11,018 bases of DNA from contig JAKOWQ010000427.1 of the NCBI GenBank assembly GCA_029781465.1, positions 1 to 11,018 of the forward strand, read 5' to 3'. Shown here in pieces: positions 1-6,782 of the stretch; the first letter of the stretch is position 1; the number at the start of each line of letters is the position of its first letter. This DNA is from Pseudomonadota bacterium. GTDB taxonomy: Bacteria; Pseudomonadota; Alphaproteobacteria; Sphingomonadales; Sphingomonadaceae. The translations under genes and the position numbers were made by a program. The notes below the pieces were generated by a model, which saw nothing but the letters and a program-made list of their open reading frames with translations, did no database searches and had not been told where the DNA came from.

Positions 1-2
1 AA

Positions 3-620
3 ACCGGCGAACCGGCGGCATGCGATCCGGTTACGCTGACCGGGCAGGGCCTGCCGCGCCATGCCCGCTCGCTTCGCGCGCGCGAAGAGGGGATTGCCGC
101 CTATGCCGCGATGGCGGGGAGCGATGCCTTTCTCCACCCGGTCCGCTGGAGCGAAACACGCGCCGCCGACTTTGCCGCCTTGCACTTTCCCGGCGGTCAC
201 GCACCGGGAATGCGGCCCTATTGCGAAAGCGCCGAGGTGCAGCGCCTCGCGCGGGAGGCTTTTGCCGCCAATCAGCCGGTCAGCGCGGTTTGCCATGGGG
301 TGCTTCCGCTGGCCCGCGCCGGGGTGCTGGACGGGCGGCGCACCACGGCGCTGACCAAGCCGATGGAAGGGATCGCGGTGGTCCTCACCAACGGGGCGCT
401 ACCGGGGCACTACCGGACCTACCCCGAGAGCGTCGAGCACGAGGTGCGGCGACGGATCGGCCCAAAGGGAGACTTCGAGCGCGGGCCGCTGGTGCCGCGC
501 TTCGCCAGCGCCACCTCGCCCAAGGCGGGCTTCGTGGTCGAGGACGGCAACTATCTTTCCGCGCGCTGGCCCGGCGACGCCTGGACCCTCGCGTTGCGGC
601 TGGCCGAACGGCTGGAATAG
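3..620 (+). CDS. DJ-1/PfpI family (type 1 glutamine amidotransferase-like) protein, 5'-truncated by window edge
   Basis: The frame is open from base 3 and ends at TAG 618-620, giving 205 visible residues; the N-terminus lies outside the window. The visible part has the DJ-1/PfpI flavodoxin-like layout. A strand and glycine turn (HFPGGHAPGM, about residues 61-70 of the visible part) is followed by the nucleophile elbow AVCHGV, with Cys at visible residue 97 (bases 291-293) and His98 next to it. Members of this superfamily include chaperones/deglycases, class I amidotransferase-like hydrolases and intracellular peptidases; the specific activity cannot be told from this part. An internal ATG at 111 is not used as the start because the reading frame and coding character continue upstream of it. 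The gene converges on the S9 peptidase gene with one base between stop codons, so any terminator would lie inside the neighbouring gene. Family call is fairly sure, function unknown. Confidence 0.8.
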   Translation, partial: TGEPAACDPVTLTGQGLPRHARSLRAREEGIAAYAAMAGSDAFLHPVRWSETRAADFAALHFPGGHAPGMRPYCESAEVQRLAREAFAANQPVSAVCHGVLPLARAGVLDGRRTTALTKPMEGIAVVLTNGALPGHYRTYPESVEHEVRRRIGPKGDFERGPLVPRFASATSPKAGFVVEDGNYLSARWPGDAWTLALRLAERLE

Positions 621-621
621 G

Positions 622-2700
622 CTACTTCGCTTCCCCGGCCTTCTTCTTGTCGCTGCGATACCTGTCGAACCAGGCGAGGATCGCGCCGGTTTCGGCGAGC
701 AACTGCGAGGGCCGCGCCGCTAGCCCGTGATGGCTTGCGCCCGGCACCAGCAGCAACCGGGTCGGCACCTTGCGCAATTGCAGTGCGGCGTAATACTGGG
801 CGGCCTCCGACGGCGGGGTGCGATAGTCTTCCTCGCCCACCAGCAGCATGGTCGGGGTTTTCACGTTGCCAACCAGCGAAAGCGGCGACAGCTTCCAGAA
901 CAGCTCGGGCTCTTCCCACGGCATGGCGTTGAACCAGTAGGGGCCATAGATCGGATAGCCATCCGAAGTCAGCGCGAAGCTCAGCCAGTTGATGACCGGC
1001 TTCTGGCTGACTGCGGCCTTGAAGCGGTCGGTCTTGCCCACGATCCACGCGGTCAGCACCCCGCCGCCCGATCCGCCGGTGACGAACAGGTTGTCGCCAT
1101 CCGCCACCCCACGCGCGACGGCATCGTCGACCACGCTCATCAGATCGTCGTAATCCTGACCGGGATAGGCGCGCTGGATCTTGTTGGCGAACTCCTCGCC
1201 GTAGGAGGTCGAGCCGCGCGGGTTGGCATAGAGCACGACATAGCCATTGGCAGCATAGACCTGATCGTCGCTCGACCAGGCATCGCCATAGGCGGCGTGC
1301 GGCCCGCCGTGGATTTCGAGGATCGCGGGATAGCGCTTGCCGGGCTGGTAATCGGGCGGCGTCACCATCCAGTAGTCGACAGGCAGGCCATCGGCCTTGG
1401 ACGCGACGGTGAACTTCTGCGTCCGCCCAATCGCCTTGCCGGTGAACAGCCCGGCGTTGAGCGCGGTAAAGGCGCGCTGCTTCCCGCCAAGCGCATAGCC
1501 AAGATCGGCGGGGTGCGCCGCATCGCCCACGGGAAAGGCCAGCGCGCCATTGCGGGCCAGGGAAAATCCTCCGCCGGTATAGGGCCGGTCGAGGTCCGAG
1601 CCGACCAGGCCGGTGGCGACATCGCTCATCCTGCCGTCGAGCGAGAAGCGGGCAATCCGGGTCAGTCCGCTGTCCTCGTAGTCGGCGTAGATCGCCTTGC
1701 CGTCCGCTGCCCAGCGCGGGGTGCCGATCGAACGATCGAGACTGCCGGAAACAAGGCGCGGGCTGCTGCCGTCTATCCCCATGACCCACAGCTGGTTGTT
1801 CTGATAGCCCAGCTTGCGGTCGTCGAACCCGGTATAGGCCACCCATTTGCCGTCGGGTGAAACCGCCGGCTGGAAATCCGGCCCGTCGCGGCTGGTCAGC
1901 CGGGTCAGCTTGCCGCTGGCGGCGTCGAGCGCGAAGATATCGGAATTGAGCGGCTGGCGGTCCGGGTCGGGGCTGCGGTTGCTCGACAGCAGGATGGTCT
2001 TGCTGTCGGGAGTCCAGGATAGTGCCCCGCCGTGATCGAAATCGCCCGAAGTAAGCTGGCGCGGCGCGCCGCCATCGGCGGGCACGGTGAAGACCTGGCC
2101 GAACCCGCGCGGGAGATAGCCGGCATCGTCGGCGCGAAAGTTTACCTCACCGATTTCCTTGATCGGATCGGCCCACTTCGCGCCCTCGGGGCGCTCTATC
2201 GGCGGCGCAAGCGGCTTGTCCGGCGCGGGCAGGAACATGGTGAAAGCAATGGTCCGCCCGTCGGGTGACCACGAGAGGCTGCCGGGCGATCCGGGCAGCG
2301 CGGTAACCGGCGCCGTGCGTCCGCTTTCGGGCCAGAGCATGAATATCTGCGGCTTGCCGCCGCTATCCTTGCCGACATAGGCGATCCGCTTGCCATCGGG
2401 CGACCAGCGCGGCTGGCGCGCGCCATCGGGCAGCAACGGCTGCTGCTCGCCGCTGGCGACATCGACCAGCCACAGGCTGGCCCGGTCTGAATCCGTCATG
2501 ATGTCGCCGGTCAGCCGGGTGTAGACGATCCGGGTACCATCGGGGCTGATCTGGGGATCGGCCGCCTGCTGGATCGCGAACACGTCCGCCGGGGCAAAGC
2601 TCCTGGCCGGAACCTCTTCCGCGTGAAGCGGCGTGCCGATGGCCAGCGCAGCGGCGCTCCCCGCCAGCCAGAGTGCGCGAAAACCGGTGCGGATCGTCAT
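622..2700 (-). CDS. Secreted S9 family (prolyl oligopeptidase / acylaminoacyl-peptidase type) serine peptidase
   Basis: 692 residues. The start is ATG 2698-2700, chosen because it follows a good ribosome site (GGGGAGAA) and opens a classic signal peptide (MTIRTGF..., cleavage likely after LHA, residue 27). An in-frame ATG 72 bases upstream would bury that signal. Residues about 40-420 form a TolB-like beta-propeller, with repeated PD40-type blades such as RWSPDGKRIAYV (about 87) and SWSPDGRTIAFT (about 142). Residues about 425-692 are the alpha/beta hydrolase domain. It has HGGPHAAYG (about 464), the serine elbow GGSGGG with Ser544, Asp625 in GEEDYRTPP, and the catalytic His in SHHGLAARPS, probably His658. 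All three triad residues are present, so the enzyme should be active. The family trims oligopeptides; the signal peptide puts it in the periplasm or outside, probably in peptide scavenging or turnover. The tail is lysine-rich. Family confidence is high; substrate unknown. Confidence 0.93.
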   Translation of the reverse strand: MTIRTGFRALWLAGSAAALAIGTPLHAEEVPARSFAPADVFAIQQAADPQISPDGTRIVYTRLTGDIMTDSDRASLWLVDVASGEQQPLLPDGARQPRWSPDGKRIAYVGKDSGGKPQIFMLWPESGRTAPVTALPGSPGSLSWSPDGRTIAFTMFLPAPDKPLAPPIERPEGAKWADPIKEIGEVNFRADDAGYLPRGFGQVFTVPADGGAPRQLTSGDFDHGGALSWTPDSKTILLSSNRSPDPDRQPLNSDIFALDAASGKLTRLTSRDGPDFQPAVSPDGKWVAYTGFDDRKLGYQNNQLWVMGIDGSSPRLVSGSLDRSIGTPRWAADGKAIYADYEDSGLTRIARFSLDGRMSDVATGLVGSDLDRPYTGGGFSLARNGALAFPVGDAAHPADLGYALGGKQRAFTALNAGLFTGKAIGRTQKFTVASKADGLPVDYWMVTPPDYQPGKRYPAILEIHGGPHAAYGDAWSSDDQVYAANGYVVLYANPRGSTSYGEEFANKIQRAYPGQDYDDLMSVVDDAVARGVADGDNLFVTGGSGGGVLTAWIVGKTDRFKAAVSQKPVINWLSFALTSDGYPIYGPYWFNAMPWEEPELFWKLSPLSLVGNVKTPTMLLVGEEDYRTPPSEAAQYYAALQLRKVPTRLLLVPGASHHGLAARPSQLLAETGAILAWFDRYRSDKKKAGEAK

Positions 2701-2802
2701 GGCGTTCTCCCCTGTCAGAGCATGCGGGGGATGGAACCGGCTGCACGGCAGGTCAAGCCGGGCAGCCGACAAGGCGTCGACCCGGCTCGACCGGCGTCGG
2801 GC
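2701..2802 (-). promoter_or_regulatory. Leader/promoter gap upstream of the S9 peptidase gene
   Basis: This 102-base gap separates the stop of the trypsin-like protease gene from the S9 start on the same strand. A GGGGAGAA ribosome site lies just before the S9 ATG. On the minus strand a TTGACC (2751-2756) could be a -35 element. The hexamer 17 bases on (CATCCC, 2728-2733) is a poor -10, so the promoter is only a candidate. A weak hairpin near the protease stop is listed separately. Confidence 0.25.
2778..2799 (-). terminator. Possible hairpin after the trypsin-like protease gene, no U-tract
   Basis: Three bases after the protease stop, the minus strand can fold CGAC(G)CCGG / TCGAG / CCGGGTCG: an 8-bp GC-rich stem with one bulged G and a 5-base loop. 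No T-run follows, so it is not a standard intrinsic terminator. It could stabilise a 3' end or be chance in GC-rich DNA. Confidence 0.25.
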
Positions 2803-4353
2803 CTATTGGCCGGCACTGCCAGGATCGGCGCTGCATTTGTACACCAGCCGCTCGTTGGGTTGGGCGGGAAGCAGCGCGGCGATGGCGCCCTGCGCCTCGC
2901 CCAGCTTGCGGGCGGCCTCTTCGCCTCCTCCGCATTTTGGCGGTTCATAGCGGGCGCGTTCCTGACGCGCCTTGGTCATGGTTTCCAGGTCGAGCAGATA
3001 GCGTTCGGTGGTATAGGTTGAGGTGGCAGGGTCGAACCGGGCGACGGTGACGGTGTCCTCTGCATTGGGGACCAGGATTCGCGACCAGCCATTGGCGGCC
3101 AGCCCATATTGGGAACGGGCGTTGACGCAGCCATCTTCGTTCCAGCGCAAGGGAACATCGGCGATGTCCGACACGGTTACCCGGCTGTGCTCGGGATCGA
3201 GCACGCAGCGCAGCGCGCCCTTGGCCAGTTCCGGCGCGGCGGTGGCCGCATTGCTTGGCGCCCCGGCCCTGGCAAGCTCGGCCGCGCGGGAGTCGATCTG
3301 GTCGATCCCGGGGCGAGAGAACCAGGCATAGAGCGCCCCCAGAAACAGCACCGCCGCCGCTGCCAGGGCATATTTGCGGCGCTGCAGATCTTCCCGGCCG
3401 TGGAAATGAAAGGCCGCTCCGCCCGCGCCCAGCACCGCCAGAAATGCCAGCGCGGCCAGCACCATTCCGTTTTCGCGCTCGGAAAGGATTTGCAGCTCGG
3501 CCGTGCGCGCCGCCTTGGCATCTGCCGCCTGCCGGCCCGCTTCGGCGGTCCGGGCGGCCTCGTCGGCCTTGGCCTTGTCGCCGGCCGCCATCGCCGCCTG
3601 GGCCTGGTTGAAGGCGTCCATCGACTGGCACGGCAAGGAGGCAAGGCGCGGGGTCACCTTGTTGTCGCGCAGGAAACGCACGATTTCGCTGGCGGCGACG
3701 GCGAAGAAGAATTCCGAATCCGAACCGTCGGAAACGGTTCCGAACGAATTGGCGCCGATCACCCGACCGCAGGCGTCCATCAGGGGGCCGCCGCTGTTGC
3801 CCCCGCCGATCGAGGCGGTGTGGAGCACTGTCGCGAAGGTCTTCGACGGACGTCCCGCCGATACGGTGCCCTGGGTCTTGACCGGGGCGACCGGGGTTAT
3901 CATGTCGATCTCGTCAAAGCCCTGGGCGAAATCGACGCTGCCGGGATAGCCCACCGCGAAGACCGGCGCGCCATCGTCCACTCCTGCCGGAGCAAGGGTC
4001 GAAACCGGCAGCGTTCCGCCGACCACCTTGAGCAGCGCCAGATCGTTGCGCGGGGAAAAGGCCACCACCTTGGCGCCCCAGCCGCGCTTGCCCTGGGGCG
4101 GAATGATCAGGATGTGAAGGGTATCGTCCTCGGCCATATCGGCGATGACGTGGGCGTTGGTGACGATCAGATCGGGCGCCACGGCAAAGCCCGAACCATG
4201 CCCGATCAGCGATGCATCGCGTCCGTCGATGGAAACCAGCGCCACGCGCACCACCGAGCGCGATGCCGCCACGATGTCGGCGGGATCGGCCGCAAGCGGT
4301 CCGGGCAGGGCAAAGGCCACAAGGGCGGCGAGCAGTGCGAGGATCCGGCGCAT
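2803..4353 (-). CDS. Exported trypsin-like serine protease with transmembrane hairpin and cysteine-bearing C-terminal domain
   Basis: 516 residues, ATG 4351-4353. The start is set by a clear signal peptide (MRRILALLAALV..., cleavage likely near residue 22); the frame stays open upstream only as an antisense shadow of the DUF1203 gene. No convincing ribosome site precedes it. Residues about 25-235 are a trypsin-like (Trypsin_2/DegP-like) domain with a complete triad: His68 in VTNAHV, Asp104 in RNDLALLK and Ser187 in GGGNSGGP. No PDZ domain is visible. Residues about 245-295 are Ala/Lys/Glu-rich and helical, possibly coiled coil. Two hydrophobic segments follow (about 296-315 and 328-345), joined by a basic loop with Arg320, Arg325, Arg326 and Lys327. 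By the positive-inside rule, the protease and the C-terminal domain should both face the periplasm. The C-terminal part (about 375-510) is unrecognised and has Cys383, 409, 474 and 507, which could form disulfides. Protease assignment is strong; role unknown, perhaps envelope quality control. Confidence 0.88.
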   Translation of the reverse strand: MRRILALLAALVAFALPGPLAADPADIVAASRSVVRVALVSIDGRDASLIGHGSGFAVAPDLIVTNAHVIADMAEDDTLHILIIPPQGKRGWGAKVVAFSPRNDLALLKVVGGTLPVSTLAPAGVDDGAPVFAVGYPGSVDFAQGFDEIDMITPVAPVKTQGTVSAGRPSKTFATVLHTASIGGGNSGGPLMDACGRVIGANSFGTVSDGSDSEFFFAVAASEIVRFLRDNKVTPRLASLPCQSMDAFNQAQAAMAAGDKAKADEAARTAEAGRQAADAKAARTAELQILSERENGMVLAALAFLAVLGAGGAAFHFHGREDLQRRKYALAAAAVLFLGALYAWFSRPGIDQIDSRAAELARAGAPSNAATAAPELAKGALRCVLDPEHSRVTVSDIADVPLRWNEDGCVNARSQYGLAANGWSRILVPNAEDTVTVARFDPATSTYTTERYLLDLETMTKARQERARYEPPKCGGGEEAARKLGEAQGAIAALLPAQPNERLVYKCSADPGSAGQ

Positions 4354-4452
4354 GGCGCGGTTCTGCCGTGACTTGGTTTTGACCGCAAGCGCCGGGACGC
4401 GCCGCTCGATGATTCGCGGCAAGCGGGGCCGAGCAACAAGGGAGTACCCCCC
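4354..4452. promoter_or_regulatory. Divergent intergenic region between the protease gene and the DUF1203-ada operon
   Basis: This 99-bp gap must hold promoters for both directions. On the plus strand TTGACC (4379-4384) resembles a -35 box, but no good -10 lies at standard spacing. An AAGGGAG ribosome site sits about 8 bases before the DUF1203 ATG. A GATTC (4411-4415) is a GANTC site, the target of the alphaproteobacterial methylase CcrM; it is flanked by GCCGC (4401-4405) and GCGGC (4416-4420), a 5-bp inverted repeat. The E. coli-type Ada box (AAT-N6-GCAA) is not present; the nearest match is ATT-N4-GCAA at 4412-4422. Promoter location is therefore unresolved. Confidence 0.4.
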
Positions 4453-4929
4453 ATGACCTATCGAATCACCGGACTTGACCCCAATGCCTTCGGGCCGCTT
4501 TTCGCGCTGAGCGACGATCAGCTTGCCGCGCGCAACGCACGGCGGGTTGTCGCCCAGGCGGATCGGGGATTTCCCTGCCGCATCAGCCTGCGGGATGCCG
4601 CCGCCGGGGAGGAGCTGATCCTGCTTCATCACACCAGCCATGACGTTTCGACACCCTATCGCAACAGCTATGCGATCTTCGTGCGCAAGGACGTCGAAAC
4701 GGCGGAGTTCATCGACAGCCTGCCGCCCGTTTTCGAAGGGCGACCGATCGCCATGCGCGGTTTCGATTCCGCAGGGATGCTGCGCGATGCGCGACTGGCC
4801 TTGCCCGGAGAAGCCGAGGACAAGATCCTTGGCCTGTTCGCCAATCCCGACATTGCCTATATCGACGCCCACAACGCCGCGCACGGCTGCTTTGCCGCCC
4901 GGGTGGAGCGCCACGGAGAACAGGTCTGA
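4453..4929 (+). CDS. DUF1203 domain-containing protein
   Basis: 158 residues, ATG 4453, preceded by AAGGGAG at good spacing. The whole protein matches my recollection of the DUF1203 family: an N-terminal YRITGLDPNAFGPLFALSD segment, a GFPCRISLRDA segment with Cys (about residues 40-50), a central SPYR-like TPYRNSYAIFVR stretch, and a C-terminal AYIDAHNAAHGCFAARV signature (about 135-152) with conserved His and Cys. It has no signal peptide or membrane segment, so it is cytoplasmic. No biochemical function is known to me. Its stop TGA (4927-4929) shares its A with the ATG of ada (TGATG), which implies co-transcription and translational coupling. It is the first gene of the DUF1203-ada-lyase unit, so a link to alkylation response is possible but inferred from position only. 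Confidence 0.85.
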   Translation: MTYRITGLDPNAFGPLFALSDDQLAARNARRVVAQADRGFPCRISLRDAAAGEELILLHHTSHDVSTPYRNSYAIFVRKDVETAEFIDSLPPVFEGRPIAMRGFDSAGMLRDARLALPGEAEDKILGLFANPDIAYIDAHNAAHGCFAARVERHGEQV

Positions 4930-5948
4930 TGATCGCCGACGACGAAGCCTGGCAAGCGGTTCTCGAACGCGATCGCGCGTTTGACGGGCGCTTCGTCACC
5001 GGGGTTTTGACCACCGGGATCTACTGCCGACCAAGCTGCGCGGCGCGGCACCCCGCGCGCGGCAACGTGCGCTTCTTTGCCGATGGCGCGGCGGCGCGGG
5101 CCGCCGGGCTGAGGCCTTGCAAGCGCTGTTCGCCCGACGATGTCAGCCGCGACGAGCGCGCGGTTCTGGCGGCGGTCGCGGCAATCAAGGCTGCCGAGCA
5201 ACCGCTCGCCCTGGCCGCTCTGGCCGGGGAGGCGGGCTACTCGCCAAGCCATTTCCAGCGGGTGTTTGCCCGCCATACCGGGATGTCCCCGGCGGCCTAT
5301 GCCCGCGCATTGATGGCCGAGCGGGCCGCACAGGCTCTCAGCGAAGAGTGTAGCGTGACCGAAGCGATCTATGCCGCAGGCTATTCGGGCCCTTCGCGGT
5401 TTTATGAAGCCAACGAGGGGAGACTGGGCATGATGCCTTCGGCTTGGGTCAACGGGGGCAAGGGCACCGCCATCCACTGGGCCGTGGTCGAAACCACCCT
5501 GGGGGCGATGCTGGTTGCGGCCACCGACAAGGGCGTATGCCGCTTGTCCTTCAACGAAGGCCGTGAAGCCTTGGAAGCGCGGTTCCCCCAAGCCGAGCTG
5601 ATCGAGGGTGGAACGGCTTTCGCTGCATTGCTTCGCCAGGTTGTCGATGCGGTCGAGGCGCCGGGCGATTTCGGGCATATCCCGCTCGATGTGAAGGGCA
5701 CCGCCTTTCAGGAAGCGGTCTGGCGCGAGCTGCGCCGGATACCGCCGGGCGAAACCCGCACCTATGCCGAACTCGCCGCTGCGGTGGGCAAGCCGAGGGC
5801 AGTGCGCGCCGCCGGCAGTGCCAATGGCGCCAACAATGTTGCCGTGCTGATCCCGTGCCACCGCGTGATCCGCACCGGCGGCGGGCTGGGAGGCTACGCC
5901 TATGGCCTGGAAATCAAGCGCAAGCTTTTGGAAAAGGAAGCGAAATGA
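4929..5948 (+). CDS. ada: Bifunctional transcriptional regulator / O6-methylguanine-DNA methyltransferase Ada
   Basis: 339 residues, against about 354 in E. coli Ada, with the full domain order. Residues about 1-75 are the zinc methyl-phosphotriester domain with Cys33, Cys37, Cys64 and Cys67 (YCRPSC...PCKRC); Cys33 should be the methyl acceptor, matching E. coli Cys38. Residues about 78-175 are an AraC-type double helix-turn-helix (AGEAGYSPSHFQRVF and AIYAAGYSGPSRFYE). Residues about 183-339 are the methyltransferase, with the PCHRV motif and acceptor Cys310. The protein directly and suicidally removes methyl groups from phosphotriesters and O6-methylguanine. After methylation of the N-terminal Cys it activates repair genes. 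Its ATG overlaps the DUF1203 stop by one base, with GGAG (4915-4918) upstream as ribosome site; its stop overlaps the next start by four bases (ATGA). Autoregulation of this operon is likely from the family but no Ada box was seen. All catalytic residues are intact. Confidence 0.97.
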   Translation: MIADDEAWQAVLERDRAFDGRFVTGVLTTGIYCRPSCAARHPARGNVRFFADGAAARAAGLRPCKRCSPDDVSRDERAVLAAVAAIKAAEQPLALAALAGEAGYSPSHFQRVFARHTGMSPAAYARALMAERAAQALSEECSVTEAIYAAGYSGPSRFYEANEGRLGMMPSAWVNGGKGTAIHWAVVETTLGAMLVAATDKGVCRLSFNEGREALEARFPQAELIEGGTAFAALLRQVVDAVEAPGDFGHIPLDVKGTAFQEAVWRELRRIPPGETRTYAELAAAVGKPRAVRAAGSANGANNVAVLIPCHRVIRTGGGLGGYAYGLEIKRKLLEKEAK

Positions 5949-6721
5949 ACGCGAAGGTCGAAACATTCCGCGCGCTCCACGTGCCCGGCGATCCGCTGGT
6001 GCTGTTCAATATCTGGGACGCAGGCAGCGCGCGTGCGGTCGCCGAAGCGGGGGCGAAGGCGATTGCCACCGGCTCTTATGGCGTAGCCGAAGCACAGGGG
6101 TTCAAGGATGGCGAAAGCTTTCGGCTCGAGGATGCCCTGGGCAATCTGAAGCGGATCGCTGCCGTCACCGATCTCCCGGTCACCTTCGACATGGAATCGG
6201 GATATGGCGCGACCCCTGCGGCGGTAGGCACATCGGTCGCGGCGGCCTTCGCGGCTGGTGCGGCGGGGATCAATATCGAGGATCGCATGCCCGGCATCGC
6301 CGAATTGACCGCGATCGATGAACAGGCCCGGCGCATTGCCGCGGCCGCGCAGAGCGGGCTGTTCGTCAACGCGCGGTGCGACGTGTTTCGCGGAAAACCG
6401 GCCGAAGACCATGGCGCTGCGCTGGTCGATGCCGTGATTGAACGCGCTCGCGCCTATGCGGATGCCGGAGCGAGCGGGTTGTTCGTGCCTTTCACCACCA
6501 GCCGCGCCTGTATCGGCGCGATCTGCGAACGTTCTCCGCTTCCGGTCAACATCCTATGGACCCCGGCTTCGGTCGGAGGATTTGCCGACCGCGCGGAATT
6601 GGCCGGACTTGGAGTCGCACGGATCAGTCACGGGCATCGCCCCTGGGCGGCGGCGATGGACTGGCTGGCCGAGGCCGCGCGCACCGTGCTTGAAGGCGAT
6701 GCGCCCCCTTACGACCGATAG
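5945..6721 (+). CDS. Isocitrate lyase / PEP mutase family protein
   Basis: 258 residues. The ATG at 5945 overlaps the ada stop (ATGA) and has GGAAG just upstream inside ada; longer starts would run inside ada without support. The fold is the PEP mutase/isocitrate lyase barrel: NIWDAGSAR (about 22-30), ATGSYGVA (about 41-48), the metal-binding TFDMESGYG with Asp82 and Glu84, NIED (110-113) and VNARCD with Arg144. The family cleaves or forms C-C or C-P bonds next to an enolate (methylisocitrate, dimethylmalate, oxaloacetate, phosphonopyruvate), using Mg2+. The KKCGH catalytic motif of true isocitrate lyase is missing, so it is not AceA. Where many relatives have Thr after NAR, this one has Cys145. 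It is cytoplasmic, with no signal. Third gene of the DUF1203-ada unit. The exact substrate cannot be assigned; a carboxyphosphonoenolpyruvate phosphonomutase label would be over-reach. Confidence 0.88.
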   Translation: MNAKVETFRALHVPGDPLVLFNIWDAGSARAVAEAGAKAIATGSYGVAEAQGFKDGESFRLEDALGNLKRIAAVTDLPVTFDMESGYGATPAAVGTSVAAAFAAGAAGINIEDRMPGIAELTAIDEQARRIAAAAQSGLFVNARCDVFRGKPAEDHGAALVDAVIERARAYADAGASGLFVPFTTSRACIGAICERSPLPVNILWTPASVGGFADRAELAGLGVARISHGHRPWAAAMDWLAEAARTVLEGDAPPYDR

Positions 6722-6725
6722 GCCA

Positions 6726-6760
6726 GGCGCTTGCGCCGATGCCGAAATCGGCTATGCGTA
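6726..6760 (+). promoter_or_regulatory. Candidate promoter for the CPBP protease gene, with small inverted repeats
   Basis: The 43-base gap after the lyase stop holds TTGCGC (6731-6736) and TATGCG (6753-6758) 16 bases apart, a weak sigma70-like pair. It would place the transcript start at about 6764-6766, on the ATG itself. The gap also has GGCGC-TT-GCGCC (6726-6737) and GCCGAT...ATCGGC (6735-6752). No T-run follows either, so neither looks like an intrinsic terminator for the upstream operon. Confidence 0.3.
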
Positions 6761-6782
6761 GTGTATGAGTGAACTCATACAC
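6761..6782. promoter_or_regulatory. 22-bp near-perfect palindrome over the CPBP start codon (operator or hairpin)
   Basis: The arms GTGTATGAGT (6761-6770) and ACTCATACAC (6773-6782) are exact reverse complements around a 2-base centre (GA). The start codon ATG at 6765-6767 lies in the left arm. The symmetry fits a site for a dimeric repressor or, in RNA, a hairpin hiding the start codon. It forces an ATA Ile codon (6777-6779), unusual in this GC-rich DNA, which suggests selection on the DNA or RNA rather than on the protein. Confidence 0.65.

Noticed and set aside
727..1860. Long open frame on the plus strand (377 codons) opposite the S9 peptidase gene
   Set aside because: It is antisense to a gene with full catalytic motifs; high-GC DNA leaves such frames open. 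No recognisable domain or ribosome site.
3109..4371. Plus-strand open frame of 420 codons opposite the trypsin-like protease gene
   Set aside because: Antisense shadow; the minus-strand protein has a signal peptide and an intact triad, while this frame has an Arg/Gly/His-rich composition typical of shadows.
4412..4422. Ada-box-like sequence ATT-N4-GCAA before the ada operon
   Set aside because: Spacing and first half differ from the E. coli AAT-N6-GCAA box; a match this loose is expected by chance.
4354..4914. Extending the trypsin-like protease gene upstream to an ATG at 4914
   Set aside because: The extra 187 residues are antisense to the DUF1203 gene and would bury the signal peptide.
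4857..5966. Minus-strand open frame of 369 codons opposite ada
   Set aside because: Ada on the plus strand is beyond doubt; this frame has no recognisable domain and would overlap it entirely.
5945..6721. Naming the lyase-like gene prpB, aceA or a phosphonomutase
   Set aside because: The KKCGH motif of isocitrate lyase is missing and nothing in the neighbourhood indicates propionate or phosphonate metabolism, so only the superfamily is supported.
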